DNA from: Amycolatopsis sacchari
GTDB taxonomy: Bacteria > Actinomycetota > Actinomycetes > Mycobacteriales > Pseudonocardiaceae
Assembly (NCBI RefSeq): GCF_900114035.1
Contig: NZ_FORP01000029.1
Location: 20,751 to 84,750 of the forward strand
Direction of reading: 5' to 3'
DNA length: 64,000 nucleotides
In this document: positions 8,337 to 15,355 of the stretch, in pieces
Numbering within the stretch: the stretch's first letter is position 1
How the letters are laid out: every line of letters begins with the position of its first letter
Notes under the pieces: generated by a model
What the model was told of the DNA's origin: nothing
The model's input: the letters and a program-made list of their open reading frames with translations, nothing else
Databases searched by the model: none
Program-made: the position numbers and the translations under genes

Positions 8337-9300
8337 GGGCGCGCTTTCCCTTCTTGGTGAGACTGCGGGCGGCCGCGGTGAACCCGTCGTGCAGGAGCCC
8401 GGCGAGGCCGCGGGGGAGGAAGACCAGCACCAGCACCGTGCCCAGCCCGATGACGACGGCGCTGTAGGCACCCAGCCCGGTGAGCTTTTCGTTGAGGAAC
8501 GTCACGACGACACCGCCGAGGACCGGTCCCCAGGCGTAGCCGGTGCCGCCGAGGAAGACCATGCTCAGCCCGAGCGTGACGAAACCGAAGCTGAACAAGC
8601 TGTTGTCGGCCACGCGGAAGTACGACACGTAGAGCGCGCCGGCCGCGCCCGCGATCGCTCCACTGAGGACGAACACCAGCAGGTGCTGGCGGACGCGGCT
8701 GATCCCCCGGCTCACCGCCAGGTTCTCGTTGTCCCGCAGGGCGATGATGCTGCGGCCGAAGTCGCTGCGCAGCACCACCCCCAGCAGGATGAGCAGCAGC
8801 GCCACCGCCACGCCCAGCAGCCACAGGTAACCCAGCCCGTAGTAGCGGGCGAGCGAGAAGCCGCCGATGCTCAGCGACGGGACGCCGGTCAGCCCGACCG
8901 AACCGCCGGTGAGCCCCGGCAGCGCGAGCACCAGGTAGTAGCACAGCTGGACGAAGATGAAGGTGACGAGCGCGATGTAGATCCCCCGCATCCGCACCAC
9001 CGGCAGGTACGCCAGGCCCCCGGCCACTCCGCCCACCACGGCGGCCAGCAGCAGGCCCGGCCACGGCGCCCAGCCCCAGCTCACCGTCGCGACCGCCATC
9101 GTGTAGCCACCGGCACCGAAGAACCCGACGTGCGCGAAGTTGAAGATCCCGCCGAAGCCGAGCGTGAGGTTCCAGCTCGCGGCCAGCAGGCTGTAGATCA
9201 GGGCGGTGATCGCGAGCAGCCGCGCCGGTCCCCCGGTCACCACGAACGGCAGCAACCCGGCCACCACGAGCAGCCCAGCCCAGCCGACGTAACGCCTCAT
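8326..9300 (-). CDS. Branched-chain-amino-acid-type ABC transporter permease (LivM-like)
   Basis: This 324-residue integral membrane protein has about nine hydrophobic segments and the LivM-type signature (SLLAASWNLTLGFGGIFNFA, then HVGFFGAGGY). The cytoplasmic coupling region is seen as DFGRSIIALRDNENLAVSRG. The ATG at 9300 overlaps the LivH-type stop as ATGA. It forms the membrane channel of the importer with the LivH-like protein. No fused ATPase domain is present, as expected because separate LivG and LivF genes are in the operon. A longer in-frame reading toward 9822 would run through the LivH gene and is not supported. Confidence 0.9.
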   Translation of the reverse strand: MRRYVGWAGLLVVAGLLPFVVTGGPARLLAITALIYSLLAASWNLTLGFGGIFNFAHVGFFGAGGYTMAVATVSWGWAPWPGLLLAAVVGGVAGGLAYLPVVRMRGIYIALVTFIFVQLCYYLVLALPGLTGGSVGLTGVPSLSIGGFSLARYYGLGYLWLLGVAVALLLILLGVVLRSDFGRSIIALRDNENLAVSRGISRVRQHLLVFVLSGAIAGAAGALYVSYFRVADNSLFSFGFVTLGLSMVFLGGTGYAWGPVLGGVVVTFLNEKLTGLGAYSAVVIGLGTVLVLVFLPRGLAGLLHDGFTAAARSLTKKGKRAHAT

Positions 9301-10169
9301 GCGACCTTCCCCTTCACCAGGCCCTGCGGGCGCACGAGCATCACCACGACCAGCACGAGGAACACCGCGACCGGGGACCACTGCAACCCCAGCCAGTAGG
9401 TGGTCGCCGCGTCGAGAAGGCCGATCACGAAGGCGCCCACGAGCGTGCCCCACAGCGTCGCCGAGCCGCCGAACACCAGCACCACGAACGCGGTCAGCAG
9501 CGGTTCGAACCCCTTGGCCGGCGTGATCGTCGAGTTCGTGCCGTACACCAGTGCTGCCGCGCAGGCCAGCACCGAGGCGATCCCGAACACCAGCGCGTAC
9601 ACGCGGGCCGGGCGCACTCCGACGAGCATCGCCATGTCCCGGTTCTGCGCCACGGCCCGCAGCGTCACGCCCCATTCGGTGCGCGCGAGCAGCACGATGA
9701 GCCCGATCACCAGCACCAGCGCGAGCCCGAGCGCGACGAGGGTCGTCCCGGCGACCGCGACCCTGCCGACCAGGAAACTGCCCTCGACCAGCGGGGCGAT
9801 CTGCACGTTCTCCGGTCCCCATACCAGTTGCGCCCCACCGCCGACCGCGTTGGCGACGGCCAGCGTGGACACCATGACCAGCAAAGTGCCGTTGGCGCGC
9901 CCGGCGAACGGCCGCACCGCGACGAACTCCAGCGCGATGCCCACCAGCGCCAGCAGCGGGACGGCGGCCGCGAACGCCAGGATCACCGGCAGCCCGGCCC
10001 GTGCCGAAAGTGTCCAGATGAGATAGGCGCCGACCAGCAGCAACGCGCCGTGCGCGTAGTTGAAGATGCCCAGGGTCGACCAGATCAGCGAGAGCCCGCT
10101 GGCGAGCAGCGAGTACAGCGAACCCAGCACCACCGCGGAGACCACGATGGACAGCAGTGCGTCACCCAT
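9297..10169 (-). CDS. Branched-chain-amino-acid-type ABC transporter permease (LivH-like)
   Basis: The 290-residue membrane protein has typical LivH features: GSLYSLLASGLSLIWSTLGI, FNYAHGALLLVGAY, a coupling region RTEWGVTLRAVAQNRDMAML and GFEPLLTAFVVLVFGGSATL. I chose the ATG at 10169 because GGAGG sits eight bases before it; a GTG three codons upstream would overlap that ribosome-binding site. It overlaps the LivF stop by eight bases and its own stop overlaps the LivM start, so stoichiometric coupled translation of the channel subunits is likely. Confidence 0.9.
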   Translation of the reverse strand: MGDALLSIVVSAVVLGSLYSLLASGLSLIWSTLGIFNYAHGALLLVGAYLIWTLSARAGLPVILAFAAAVPLLALVGIALEFVAVRPFAGRANGTLLVMVSTLAVANAVGGGAQLVWGPENVQIAPLVEGSFLVGRVAVAGTTLVALGLALVLVIGLIVLLARTEWGVTLRAVAQNRDMAMLVGVRPARVYALVFGIASVLACAAALVYGTNSTITPAKGFEPLLTAFVVLVFGGSATLWGTLVGAFVIGLLDAATTYWLGLQWSPVAVFLVLVVVMLVRPQGLVKGKVA

Positions 10170-10893
10170 CGGCCGCACCTCCGACGTACATGTCCATGAC
10201 CTCCTCGTGGCTGGGTTTGACGTCCGCGGTGCCGCTGCTCGTGATGCGCCCCAGTTCGACCACGTGCCACCGGTCGGTGAGCGCGAACAGGAACTCCACG
10301 TCGCCGTCCGCGACGAGCAGGGACACCCCGGTGGTCCGGACCTCCCGCAACGTCGCGAGGATTTCGTGCCGGACCTTGGGCGCGAGGCCGAGCGTGGGTT
10401 CGTCGAGCACGAGGAGCCGGGGCCGCGTCATCAGCCCCATCCCGATCGCGACCATCTGCCGCTCGCCCCCGGACAGCGTGCCGACGAGCTGGTCCCGGCG
10501 CTGCTCCAGCTTGGGGAACAGCTCCTGCACGGTGGCCAGGGTTTTCGCGCGGTGCGGCTTCGCGTGCGGCAGCCGTCCGGCGAGCATCAGGTTCTCCCGC
10601 ACCGTGAGCCTCGGGAACAGCGCGTCGCCCTGCGGGACGTGCATCATGCCCCGGCGGACGATGTCGTAGGCCTTCTCACCGGTGATGTCCTCGCCGTCGA
10701 ACCGGACCGTGCCACCGCCGGTGCGGCCCAGCCCGGCGATCGCCCGCAGCGCGGTCGTCTTGCCGTGCCCGTTGGGACCCAGCAACGCCACGGCCTCACC
10801 GGGGGCGACGGAAACCGACAGGCCCCGCACCACCGGCAGACGGCCGTAACCCGCGTGGAGGTCCGTCACGGCGAGCAACGCGTCCTCGCTCAC
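10162..10893 (-). CDS. ABC transporter ATP-binding protein (LivF-like) with altered Walker A and H-loop
   Basis: This 243-residue nucleotide-binding subunit has Walker A GPNGHGKTT (residues 39-47), Q-loop VPQGDALF, a consensus signature LSGGERQ (140-146) and Walker B LLVLDEP. Two deviations stand out: His43 replaces the usual Ala/Ser in Walker A, and the switch region reads LLVADGDVE, with no His or Gln at the H-loop place. Together with the lost signature in the partner LivG-like protein, one of the two composite ATP sites would be degenerate. The GTG start overlaps the LivG-like stop as GTGA. It powers import with the LivH/LivM-like permeases. Confidence 0.9.
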   Translation of the reverse strand: MSEDALLAVTDLHAGYGRLPVVRGLSVSVAPGEAVALLGPNGHGKTTALRAIAGLGRTGGGTVRFDGEDITGEKAYDIVRRGMMHVPQGDALFPRLTVRENLMLAGRLPHAKPHRAKTLATVQELFPKLEQRRDQLVGTLSGGERQMVAIGMGLMTRPRLLVLDEPTLGLAPKVRHEILATLREVRTTGVSLLVADGDVEFLFALTDRWHVVELGRITSSGTADVKPSHEEVMDMYVGGAADG

Positions 10894-11630
10894 GCGACTC
10901 CCTCCCCCAGGTACGCCTCCATCACGCGCGGATCGCTGAGCACCTCGCGGGGCGTGCCCTCGACGAGCACGCTGCCCGCCGTGAGCACGATCATCCGTCC
11001 GGCGAGCTCCCGCAGCAGGCTGAGCACGTGCTCGATGATGAGCAGCGTGAGACCGGCGGCGTTGAGCCCGCGCAGCAGCTCGGTCAGCTCGCGCTGGTCC
11101 TCGGTGTTGAGGCCGCCGGCGGGCTCGTCGAGCATGAGCAGCCGGGGCCGGGCGACGAGCGCACTGGCGATCATCAGCTTTTTCTTGACCAGCAAGGGAA
11201 CGTCACCGGCCAGGTCGGCGGCGTAGCCGGAGATGCCCGCCGTCTCCAGCGCGCGCTCGGCCTCGGCGCGGCGGGCTCGGTGCCCGAAGATCCCGCCGCC
11301 ACCCAGATACGCCGCGGCGACCAGTACGTTGTCCAGCACGGTGAGCGCCGGGAACAGCTGCTCGGACTGGAAGGTCCGCCGCAGCCCGGCCCGGCTGATC
11401 CGGCTCGCCGCAAGGCGGTCGACACGCCGCCCGTCGAACCACACCTCTCCGCGGCTGGGGCCGAACGGCACCCCGGAGACGAGGTTGAACAGGGTGCTCT
11501 TCCCGGCGCCGTTGGGGCCCGCGATCCCGAGGATCTCCCCCTCCCGCACCTGGAGGCTCACGTCGGCCACCGCGGGAAACCCGCCGAAGAACCGGCTCAC
11601 CGCGCGGACGTCCAGCAGCGGTGCGGTCAC
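10890..11630 (-). CDS. ABC transporter ATP-binding protein (LivG-like) lacking the LSGGQ signature
   Basis: This 246-residue ATPase has a consensus Walker A GPNGAGKST (38-46), Q-loop TFQSEQLFPALTV, Walker B LLMLDEPAGGLN and H-loop IIEHV (His201). Where LivG proteins normally carry a signature such as LSYGQQRRLEIARAL, this one reads VPLLVKKKLMIASAL, so the LSGGQ-type motif is absent. The start is GTG at 11630, overlapping the binding-protein stop as GTGA. A much longer in-frame extension upstream would run across the binding-protein gene and is ignored. Its pairing with the LivF-like subunit is discussed as a finding. Confidence 0.9.
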   Translation of the reverse strand: MTAPLLDVRAVSRFFGGFPAVADVSLQVREGEILGIAGPNGAGKSTLFNLVSGVPFGPSRGEVWFDGRRVDRLAASRISRAGLRRTFQSEQLFPALTVLDNVLVAAAYLGGGGIFGHRARRAEAERALETAGISGYAADLAGDVPLLVKKKLMIASALVARPRLLMLDEPAGGLNTEDQRELTELLRGLNAAGLTLLIIEHVLSLLRELAGRMIVLTAGSVLVEGTPREVLSDPRVMEAYLGEGVA

Positions 11631-12901
11631 CGGATCCACGCCGGCTTCTGGAAGCTGCCCTCGGCGTAGTTCGCCGGGGTGATGGCGACGCGCTTGCCGC
11701 CCTGGATCTGGTAGTTGATGAACGGGACGCCGTCGTCGCCGGACACCGCGAGGTGGGTGGCGGGGTCGAACCGGATGCGGCCCAGCGTCGTGCCCTGGTC
11801 GTCGAGGGTGCCGATCGCGGGCCCGACCTTGTCCTTCTGCGCCGGATCGCCGACCTTGTCCGCGGCCTGTGCCCACATCCGCACCGCCTCGTAGACGATG
11901 AAGGCGTAGTTGGCGGGCGCGGACCCGTACTTCTGCGTGTACTTCGCGATCATGTCCTGGGTGACCTGAGTCTTCGTCACGGGCGCGATGGGCAGGTTGA
12001 ACAGCACCCCGTCGGCGCTCGCTCCGGCCAGCGTCACGAACTCCGGCACGCTCGGCGCGTACTGTTCGAACACCAGCGACTGAGTGGGGTTCTGCCGGAA
12101 CTGGGTGAGGAACTTCGCGGCGTTGGCGGTCTGGTAGTCCAGGTTGAGCACGAGCGCCGGGTCCAGCGCGTGGATCTTGTTGATCTGCGTGGTCCAGTCG
12201 TCCACCGCGCCGAAGGGCACCGTGTCCGGCCCGGTCACCTGCCAGCCCTTCGCGGTCAGGTTGGTCTTGAGCCCGCCGGCGATCTGGTTGGAGTAGGCGT
12301 TGTCGCTGGAGATCAGGTACGCCTTGCGGTTGCGCAGCGGGAAAGTGCCGTCGGTGTTCCACTGCTCGAGCTGGTTCGGCAGGTTGGTGCTGTAACCGTC
12401 GTACGACGGCGCGATGGACCAGATCCCCGGGTAGCGGTCCGGGGCCTTCGCCACGATTTCCTGGGTCTGCGCGCTGTTTCCGCCCAGCACGTAAGGGATC
12501 CCGGCCTGGGCGAAGGAGTCGATCTCGAAGTTGGTGGTGCTGGCGTAGCCGGTGAAGGCGGCCACCACGTTCGGGTCCGCGGTCAGGGTGGTCACCGCCG
12601 AGGACACCGCCGCCGACGTCTGGTCCTTGACGTCGATGGCCTGGAGCGTGAGCTTGCGCCCCTTGACTCCCCCGGCGGCGTTGAGCTGATCCACGGCCAG
12701 TTCGGCACCGTTCTGCATGGCCTTGCCATCCGCGGCGGCGGCGCCGGTCAGCGGCGCCAGCAGGCCGAGCGTGAGCTCGCCGTCGCCGGCGCCCTGTCCC
12801 CCGGAGCCGCCGGTGAGCGACGAGCAGGCGGACAGGGTCACGGCGAACGCGGCCATCGTCGCAACGGCGGCTCGTCGAACGGTGCGGCTGGCGAGAGTCA
12901 T
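11627..12901 (-). CDS. Periplasmic-type binding lipoprotein of branched-chain-amino-acid-type ABC transporter (LivK-like)
   Basis: The 424-residue protein begins with a lipoprotein signal (hydrophobic stretch ending TLSACSS, lipobox LSAC) followed by a Gly/Ser linker and a type I periplasmic-binding fold: GELTLGLLAPLTGAAAADGK, GAELAVDQLNAAGGVKGR, FTGYASTTNFEIDSFAQAG and YAFIVYEAVRMW. It should be anchored outside the membrane and deliver ligand to the LivH/LivM-like channel. I chose the ATG at 12901, which has GAGGAG five bases upstream; a GTG two codons earlier overlaps that site. It is the first gene of the ten-gene operon. The ligand is not predictable; the downstream enzymes suggest an amide, dipeptide or gamma-glutamyl compound. 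Confidence 0.9.
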   Translation of the reverse strand: MTLASRTVRRAAVATMAAFAVTLSACSSLTGGSGGQGAGDGELTLGLLAPLTGAAAADGKAMQNGAELAVDQLNAAGGVKGRKLTLQAIDVKDQTSAAVSSAVTTLTADPNVVAAFTGYASTTNFEIDSFAQAGIPYVLGGNSAQTQEIVAKAPDRYPGIWSIAPSYDGYSTNLPNQLEQWNTDGTFPLRNRKAYLISSDNAYSNQIAGGLKTNLTAKGWQVTGPDTVPFGAVDDWTTQINKIHALDPALVLNLDYQTANAAKFLTQFRQNPTQSLVFEQYAPSVPEFVTLAGASADGVLFNLPIAPVTKTQVTQDMIAKYTQKYGSAPANYAFIVYEAVRMWAQAADKVGDPAQKDKVGPAIGTLDDQGTTLGRIRFDPATHLAVSGDDGVPFINYQIQGGKRVAITPANYAEGSFQKPAWIR

Positions 12902-12919
12902 ACCCACTCCTCACGGGGG

Positions 12920-12978
12920 ACCGAGACCGCTCAAGTAACGTTTATTCCATCGCCGATGTCAACACCAGCGAATGTTAC
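12920..12978 (-). promoter_or_regulatory. Probable promoter of the ten-gene operon, flanked by GTAAC/GTTAC half-sites
   Basis: On the minus strand a perfect TTGACA lies at 12962-12957; 17-18 bases further is GTTACTT, a weak -10. The block starts with GTAACATTC and ends with a related ACGTTAC, a loose dyad spanning the promoter. This could be an RpiR or other operator, but the symmetry is imperfect. Confidence 0.4.
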
Positions 12979-13278
12979 AAGTGTGCGAAGCGGGCAGCGC
13001 CTGCCCGCAAGGCACGAACGGCGGAAGCCCGGTGAGCGCATCGGCTTCCGCGGTCGTCTTGTCCTGGCGCCGGTACCCGTCCGGAAGGGCGATGCACCGG
13101 CACCGCGGGCGGGGACGGGCCGGATCGAAGCGCTGGCGATCAGCCGCTCGACAGATGACGTGCTCCGGCGGTTCCCCGTCACCCGACACGAACGGCAACG
13201 GCTTCTTCGGCCACCCGGAGCGCCCCGGCCCGCGCTCCCGAGCCAGGGACCACGCTGAGCACCGGACGATTTCCATCC
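12979..13278. other. Non-coding stretch with one hairpin
   Basis: I see no gene here. The only structure is a perfect 9-bp inverted repeat, GCGGAAGCC at 13021-13029 and GGCTTCCGC at 13043-13051 with a 13-base loop. No U-run follows and neither neighbouring gene ends here, so its role is unclear. Confidence 0.4.
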
Positions 13279-13307
13279 TTGCAACGTGCGCAAAGCAGCA
13301 GTACGCT
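13279..13307 (+). promoter_or_regulatory. Promoter with embedded LacI-type operator for the exo-glycosidase gene
   Basis: TTGCAA at 13279-13284, a 17-base spacer and TACGCT at 13302-13307 form a sigma-70-like promoter. The -35 lies in the dyad TTGCAACGTGCGCAA (13279-13293). The importer operon promoter on the minus strand (20748-20720) has the same design: TTGCAA, 17 bases, TAGAGT, with the operator TTGCAACGTGTGCAA, 14 of 15 bases identical. This implies shared control by the LacI protein at 20782. The predicted leader to the start at 13600 is long, almost 290 bases. Confidence 0.65.
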
Positions 13308-13599
13308 TTTTCAAACGATGGCAAAACAGCCGGGCGCTGGTCCCGGAGCAGAAAGCCTCCCCTCCCGACGAGCGGCGCTGAACGTCTCGTGCATCGACGG
13401 CACCCGGACAGCATGCGGAGTACGCGGGCGTGCTCGGTAATGCTGTGCGGCAGCACGTGGCATCCGAGAACACGCGTCCAGCGCGGCACGGCAGGCGCGG
13501 CAGCCGGCAGTGCTCGGCAGGGCCGGAGCTCGAACGGTTCCAGCGGGACGGGTGAGCCGTCCAGGGCTGTGGTGCCGTCCTGTCCTAGGAGTGAGGTCA

Positions 13600-15294
13600 A
13601 TGGCGCCTGGTCCCCTGGTTATCCGTCACCACCACCCTGATCCCCGAGCGCGGCACCGCCGAGCGCGACGCGGTGCCGTGCTCGCCGCAGCCGTGCTGGC
13701 CGCCGCCGTCGCCGCCGCCGTTCCGGCGGCCGCGGCCACCGCGGCCACGACCTCCGGCGGGGTCCTCTACCGTCCGAGCACCGCGAGCGGGTCCACAGAG
13801 GACGCGAGCTACCCCCGCGTGATCCGCCTCGAACACAACGGCAGTGCGAACGGCACGTTGCTGGCCACGTTCTCCCATTCCGGCACGGGCGTGGCCAAGG
13901 CGAACTTCCCGATCTACCGCTCCACCGACAACGGCGTCACCTGGTCGTCCTCGCCCATCGGCACGGTCACCGACACCCAGCACGGCTGGGACCTCGACGG
14001 CCCGACGCTGTTCGAGCTGCCGCGTGCCGAGGGCTCGCTGCCCGCCGGCACGCTGCTCGCCGCCGGCACAGCCTGGAACCACGGCGACTACACCCAGCAG
14101 GCGGTCGAGGTGTTCGTCTCCACCGACCAGGGCGCGCACTGGACGTACCGCAGCTCCTGCGCGGCCGAATCAGGCACCGCCAACACGATCGGCCACGGCA
14201 TCTGGGAACCGGAGTTCACGGTCACCGACCACGGGCTCATCTGCTACTTCTCCGACGAACGCCCCTCGGCGAACAACTACGCCCAGGTCCTCGCACACGT
14301 CGTCTCCACCGACGGCGGGCTCACCTGGGGCGCCGAGGTCTACGACGTCGCCCTGCGCAACGGCGTCGACCGGCCCGGCATGGCGACGGTGGTCGGGCTG
14401 CCCAACGGGACCTATGCGATGACGTACGAGGACTGCAAAGCCGGCGCCGACCCGGATCAGGCGTGCGACGTCTACTTCAAGACCTCGCCCGACGCCGAAT
14501 CGTGGAACCCCGGCAGCCTCGGCACCCGGATCGAAACCAGCGACCACCGGTTCCTGCTCCACACCCCTTACCTGGCCTGGTCGTCCGCGGGTGGTCCGAA
14601 CGGGACACTCATCGCGTCCGGACAACGGGTCGTCGCCGGGGCCGACGGCTCGTTGGCGATCCAGCCGGAGGACGGCCACGTGCTCTTCGTGAACCGCAAC
14701 CTCGGGTCCGGTGCCTGGCAGGAGATCACGACCCCGGTCACCACGGCCCCGACCGGCGGCTACGACGCGGGGGAGACGGCCTGCGCCGGGTACAGTTCAC
14801 CGCTGCTCGCCGCGTCCTCGGGCGGCACGTTCCTGATGCTCGCCGGCACCCACCTGTCGACGGGCAAGTGCGAGACGGACTTCGGTACGGCCACGCTGCC
14901 GAAGGCGCAGGGCCCGATCACGGGCCCTGGTGACACCGGCAAATGCGTCGACGTCAACACGAACACCTCCGTCAACGGCAACGCGGTGCAGCTCTACACC
15001 TGCGGGGTGGCGACCGGGCAACAGTGGTCGCTGGAGACCGACGGGACGATCCGCGCCTACGACAAGTGCCTCAACATCGTCGACGGCGGCACGGCCAATT
15101 CGTCCAAAGTAGAGCTGCGGGACTGCCTCGGCACGGCCGCGCAGCAGTGGCAGGCCCGCGCCGACGGTTCGCTCTACAACCCGCAGTCGGGCCGCTGCCT
15201 GGACGATCCCGCCGCCCAGACGGCGGACGGCACGCAGCTGCAGATCTACGACTGCAACGGCATGTTCACCCAGGTGTGGCACGTCCCAGCCTGA
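13600..15294 (+). CDS. Secreted BNR-propeller exo-glycosidase (GH93-like) with C-terminal ricin-B lectin domain
   Basis: The 564-residue protein starts at ATG 13600, which has AGGAGTGAGG just upstream. A basic, Ala-rich signal peptide (to about residue 47) is followed by a beta-propeller with Asp-box motifs STDNGVTW, STDQGAHW and STDGGLTW. The segments FPIYRSTDNGVTW, GIWEPEF, GLICYFSDER and DRPGMATVVG resemble GH93 exo-1,5-alpha-L-arabinanases as I remember them, more than sialidases. The last 125 residues or so are a beta-trefoil lectin with three QxW units (GQQWSLE, AQQWQAR, TQVWHV) and the GKCVDVN/DKCLNIV/GRCLDDP starts. It likely attacks extracellular plant glycan. Annotation as a sialidase would be possible by domain alone. 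A LacI-type operator upstream links it to the sugar importer. Confidence 0.82.
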   Translation: MAPGPLVIRHHHPDPRARHRRARRGAVLAAAVLAAAVAAAVPAAAATAATTSGGVLYRPSTASGSTEDASYPRVIRLEHNGSANGTLLATFSHSGTGVAKANFPIYRSTDNGVTWSSSPIGTVTDTQHGWDLDGPTLFELPRAEGSLPAGTLLAAGTAWNHGDYTQQAVEVFVSTDQGAHWTYRSSCAAESGTANTIGHGIWEPEFTVTDHGLICYFSDERPSANNYAQVLAHVVSTDGGLTWGAEVYDVALRNGVDRPGMATVVGLPNGTYAMTYEDCKAGADPDQACDVYFKTSPDAESWNPGSLGTRIETSDHRFLLHTPYLAWSSAGGPNGTLIASGQRVVAGADGSLAIQPEDGHVLFVNRNLGSGAWQEITTPVTTAPTGGYDAGETACAGYSSPLLAASSGGTFLMLAGTHLSTGKCETDFGTATLPKAQGPITGPGDTGKCVDVNTNTSVNGNAVQLYTCGVATGQQWSLETDGTIRAYDKCLNIVDGGTANSSKVELRDCLGTAAQQWQARADGSLYNPQSGRCLDDPAAQTADGTQLQIYDCNGMFTQVWHVPA

Positions 15295-15310
15295 CCGGGC
15301 AGCGCGAAAA

Positions 15311-15342
15311 GGGGAGGTCGGTCCACCCGGACCGGCCTCCCC
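15311..15342. terminator. Bidirectional terminator between convergent genes
   Basis: GGGGAGGTCGGTCC (15311-15324), loop ACCC, GGACCGGCCTCCCC (15329-15342) form a 14-bp stem with one G-U-type mismatch. It lies 17 bases after the exo-glycosidase stop and 14 bases after the GH2 stop on the other strand, so it can serve both. Confidence 0.75.
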
Positions 15343-15355
15343 TCCCCCGTACCGC

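Noticed and set aside
13510..13599. Upstream ATG 13510 as start of the exo-glycosidase
   Set aside because: It would put 30 residues before the signal peptide; the ATG at 13600 has AGGAGTGAGG directly upstream.
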